From CAZGHF01 sp964525595 (GTDB taxonomy: Bacteria > Patescibacteriota > Minisyncoccia > UBA6257 > GWB1-50-10), in NCBI GenBank assembly GCA_964525595.1, contig CAZGHF010000024.1, positions 1-5,254 on the forward strand: a stretch of DNA of 5,254 nucleotides. The letters are read 5' to 3'. Both the position numbers and the translations under genes were made by a program. Below the pieces are notes generated by a model, which saw nothing but the letters and a program-made list of their open reading frames with translations, was not told the origin of the DNA and did no database searches. Of the stretch, positions 4,623-5,254 are shown in pieces; the first letter of the stretch is position 1, and the number at the start of each line of letters is the position of its first letter.

Positions 4623-4651
4623 CCTCACCCTTCCTTCCAGGAAGGGTGAGG
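4623..4651. repeat. Perfect 12-bp hairpin just upstream of the 3D-domain gene
   Basis: CCTCACCCTTCC (4623-4634) pairs with GGAAGGGTGAGG (4640-4651) across a five-base loop. No T-run follows on the minus strand, so it is not a normal terminator. Its downstream arm on the minus strand is purine-rich and directly precedes the TTG at 4620, so it could hide the ribosome-binding region of that gene or protect mRNA ends. Confidence 0.75.
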
Positions 4652-4655
4652 AACT

Positions 4656-4682
4656 AAAAACCCTCATTTTATGAGGATTTTT
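4656..4682 (-). terminator. Intrinsic terminator of groL
   Basis: On the minus strand AAAAATCCTCAT (4682-4671) pairs with ATGAGGGTTTTT (4667-4656) around a three-base loop, with one G-U pair, and the stem ends in five Ts. It starts six bases after the groL stop codon. The A-tract on the other side could also allow termination from the plus strand, but no plus-strand gene reaches it. Confidence 0.85.
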
Positions 4683-4688
4683 GAGCTT

Positions 4689-5254
4689 TTAATACCCCAT
4701 TCCGGGCATTCCGCCGCCGGCGGGTGATGAACCTGCCGGTGGATTTTTCTCCGGAATATCGGTAATGGCAACACCTATCGTAAGGTAATTGGCAGCAACC
4801 GAGATAGCGTTCAAAAAGGCAGTCTTTGTAACTTTCAGAGGGTCAATAATACCTGCCTCTTTAAGATTCATCACTTGATTGGTTATAGCATTAAAACCAA
4901 CCCAGACATCTTTCTCGCCGTCCAATTTTTTGATGATTTCCTCCGGCGAAACTCCGCTGTTTGCAATAATCGCCCGAAGCGGCGCTTCTCTTGCCTTATC
5001 AAGAATAAGTTTTGCGGCACCGTGAACCGTTGAGGACTCGGAAGAACCGTCCGGCAAGGAATGGAAAAGAGCCATACCGCCGCCGGGCACAATACCTTCT
5101 TCCATAGCTGCCCGAGTGGCGTGCACCGCATCTTCCACTCTTTGCTTTAACTCTTTCTGGGCAGATTCGGTCGGTGCCCCGACTTTTATGACCGCTACCC
5201 CTCCCGAAAGTTTACCCAAACGCTCCTGCAGCTTCTCCTTATCAAATTCGGAAT
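4689..5254 (-). CDS. groL: Chaperonin GroEL, C-terminal part (5' end beyond window)
   Basis: The last 187 residues of the 60-kDa chaperonin subunit, which forms double rings and folds proteins in an ATP-driven chamber with GroES. The frame stays open to the window edge, so roughly 350 N-terminal residues are missing; a TTG near 5219 is internal. Seen: SEFDKEKLQERLGKLSGGVAVIKVG at the edge, QRVEDAVHATRAAMEEG with the aspartate equivalent to E. coli D398 needed for ATP hydrolysis, the nucleotide-binding PGGG turn, APLRAIIANSG, GIIDPLKVTK with the aspartate equivalent to D495, and a proline-glycine tail ending GGGMPGMGY. The tail is a short, divergent version of the GGM repeat and ends in tyrosine, not methionine. 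The gene is closed by its own terminator, so the downstream cluster is probably transcribed separately. Confidence 0.97.
   Translation of the reverse strand, partial: SEFDKEKLQERLGKLSGGVAVIKVGAPTESAQKELKQRVEDAVHATRAAMEEGIVPGGGMALFHSLPDGSSESSTVHGAAKLILDKAREAPLRAIIANSGVSPEEIIKKLDGEKDVWVGFNAITNQVMNLKEAGIIDPLKVTKTAFLNAISVAANYLTIGVAITDIPEKNPPAGSSPAGGGMPGMGY

Noticed and set aside
4883..5131. Second minus-strand frame within groL
   Set aside because: Out-of-frame shadow of well-conserved GroEL sequence.

Overview
The window looks like a piece of a compact bacterial genome, most likely a Candidate Phyla Radiation (Patescibacteria, Parcubacteria-like) organism assembled from a metagenome. The reasons are indirect: every recognised gene lies on the minus strand with very tight or overlapping junctions, the tRNA does not encode its CCA end, the UMP kinase resembles the archaeal type, the 3D-domain protein looks like short forms I associate with that group, and a run of ten Ns marks a scaffold join. 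The phylum assignment is inference.

In the direction of transcription (high to low coordinates) the window starts inside groL, coding for the C-terminal part of the GroEL chaperonin (4689-5254), closed by a clear intrinsic terminator (4656-4682). A perfect hairpin (4623-4651) then leads into a run of five genes: a membrane-anchored 3D-domain (double-psi beta-barrel) envelope protein (4132-4620), lemA (3551-4105), htpX (2770-3551, interrupted by the N gap), a CDP-alcohol phosphatidyltransferase of PgsA type (2192-2773) and an archaeal-type UMP kinase (1494-2186). lemA and htpX share one base, htpX and the phosphatidyltransferase overlap by four, and the kinase starts five bases after the phosphatidyltransferase stop. 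lemA also has a perfect -10 box placed so close to its ATG that a leaderless mRNA is likely. The cluster combines cell-wall, membrane-quality-control, phospholipid and nucleotide functions.

The most unusual part is the protein-free stretch from about 1487 down to 1000. It holds a tRNA-Ser(GGA) gene with its own promoter (1455-1483) and two terminator-like hairpins (1059-1089 and 1000-1022). The acceptor stem continues into 13 more flanking base pairs, giving a 20-bp helix, and the roughly 120 bases after the tRNA are packed with nested and mutually exclusive hairpins. The irregular pairs in these stems are G-U on the minus strand, which fits a transcribed RNA.

Below this lies a small tryptophan-rich single-span membrane protein (734-967) with an excellent ribosome-binding site and its own terminator. 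The terminator loop doubles as a possible -35 box for the last gene, a CaCA-family sodium/calcium exchanger (1-597) that runs out of the left edge of the window.
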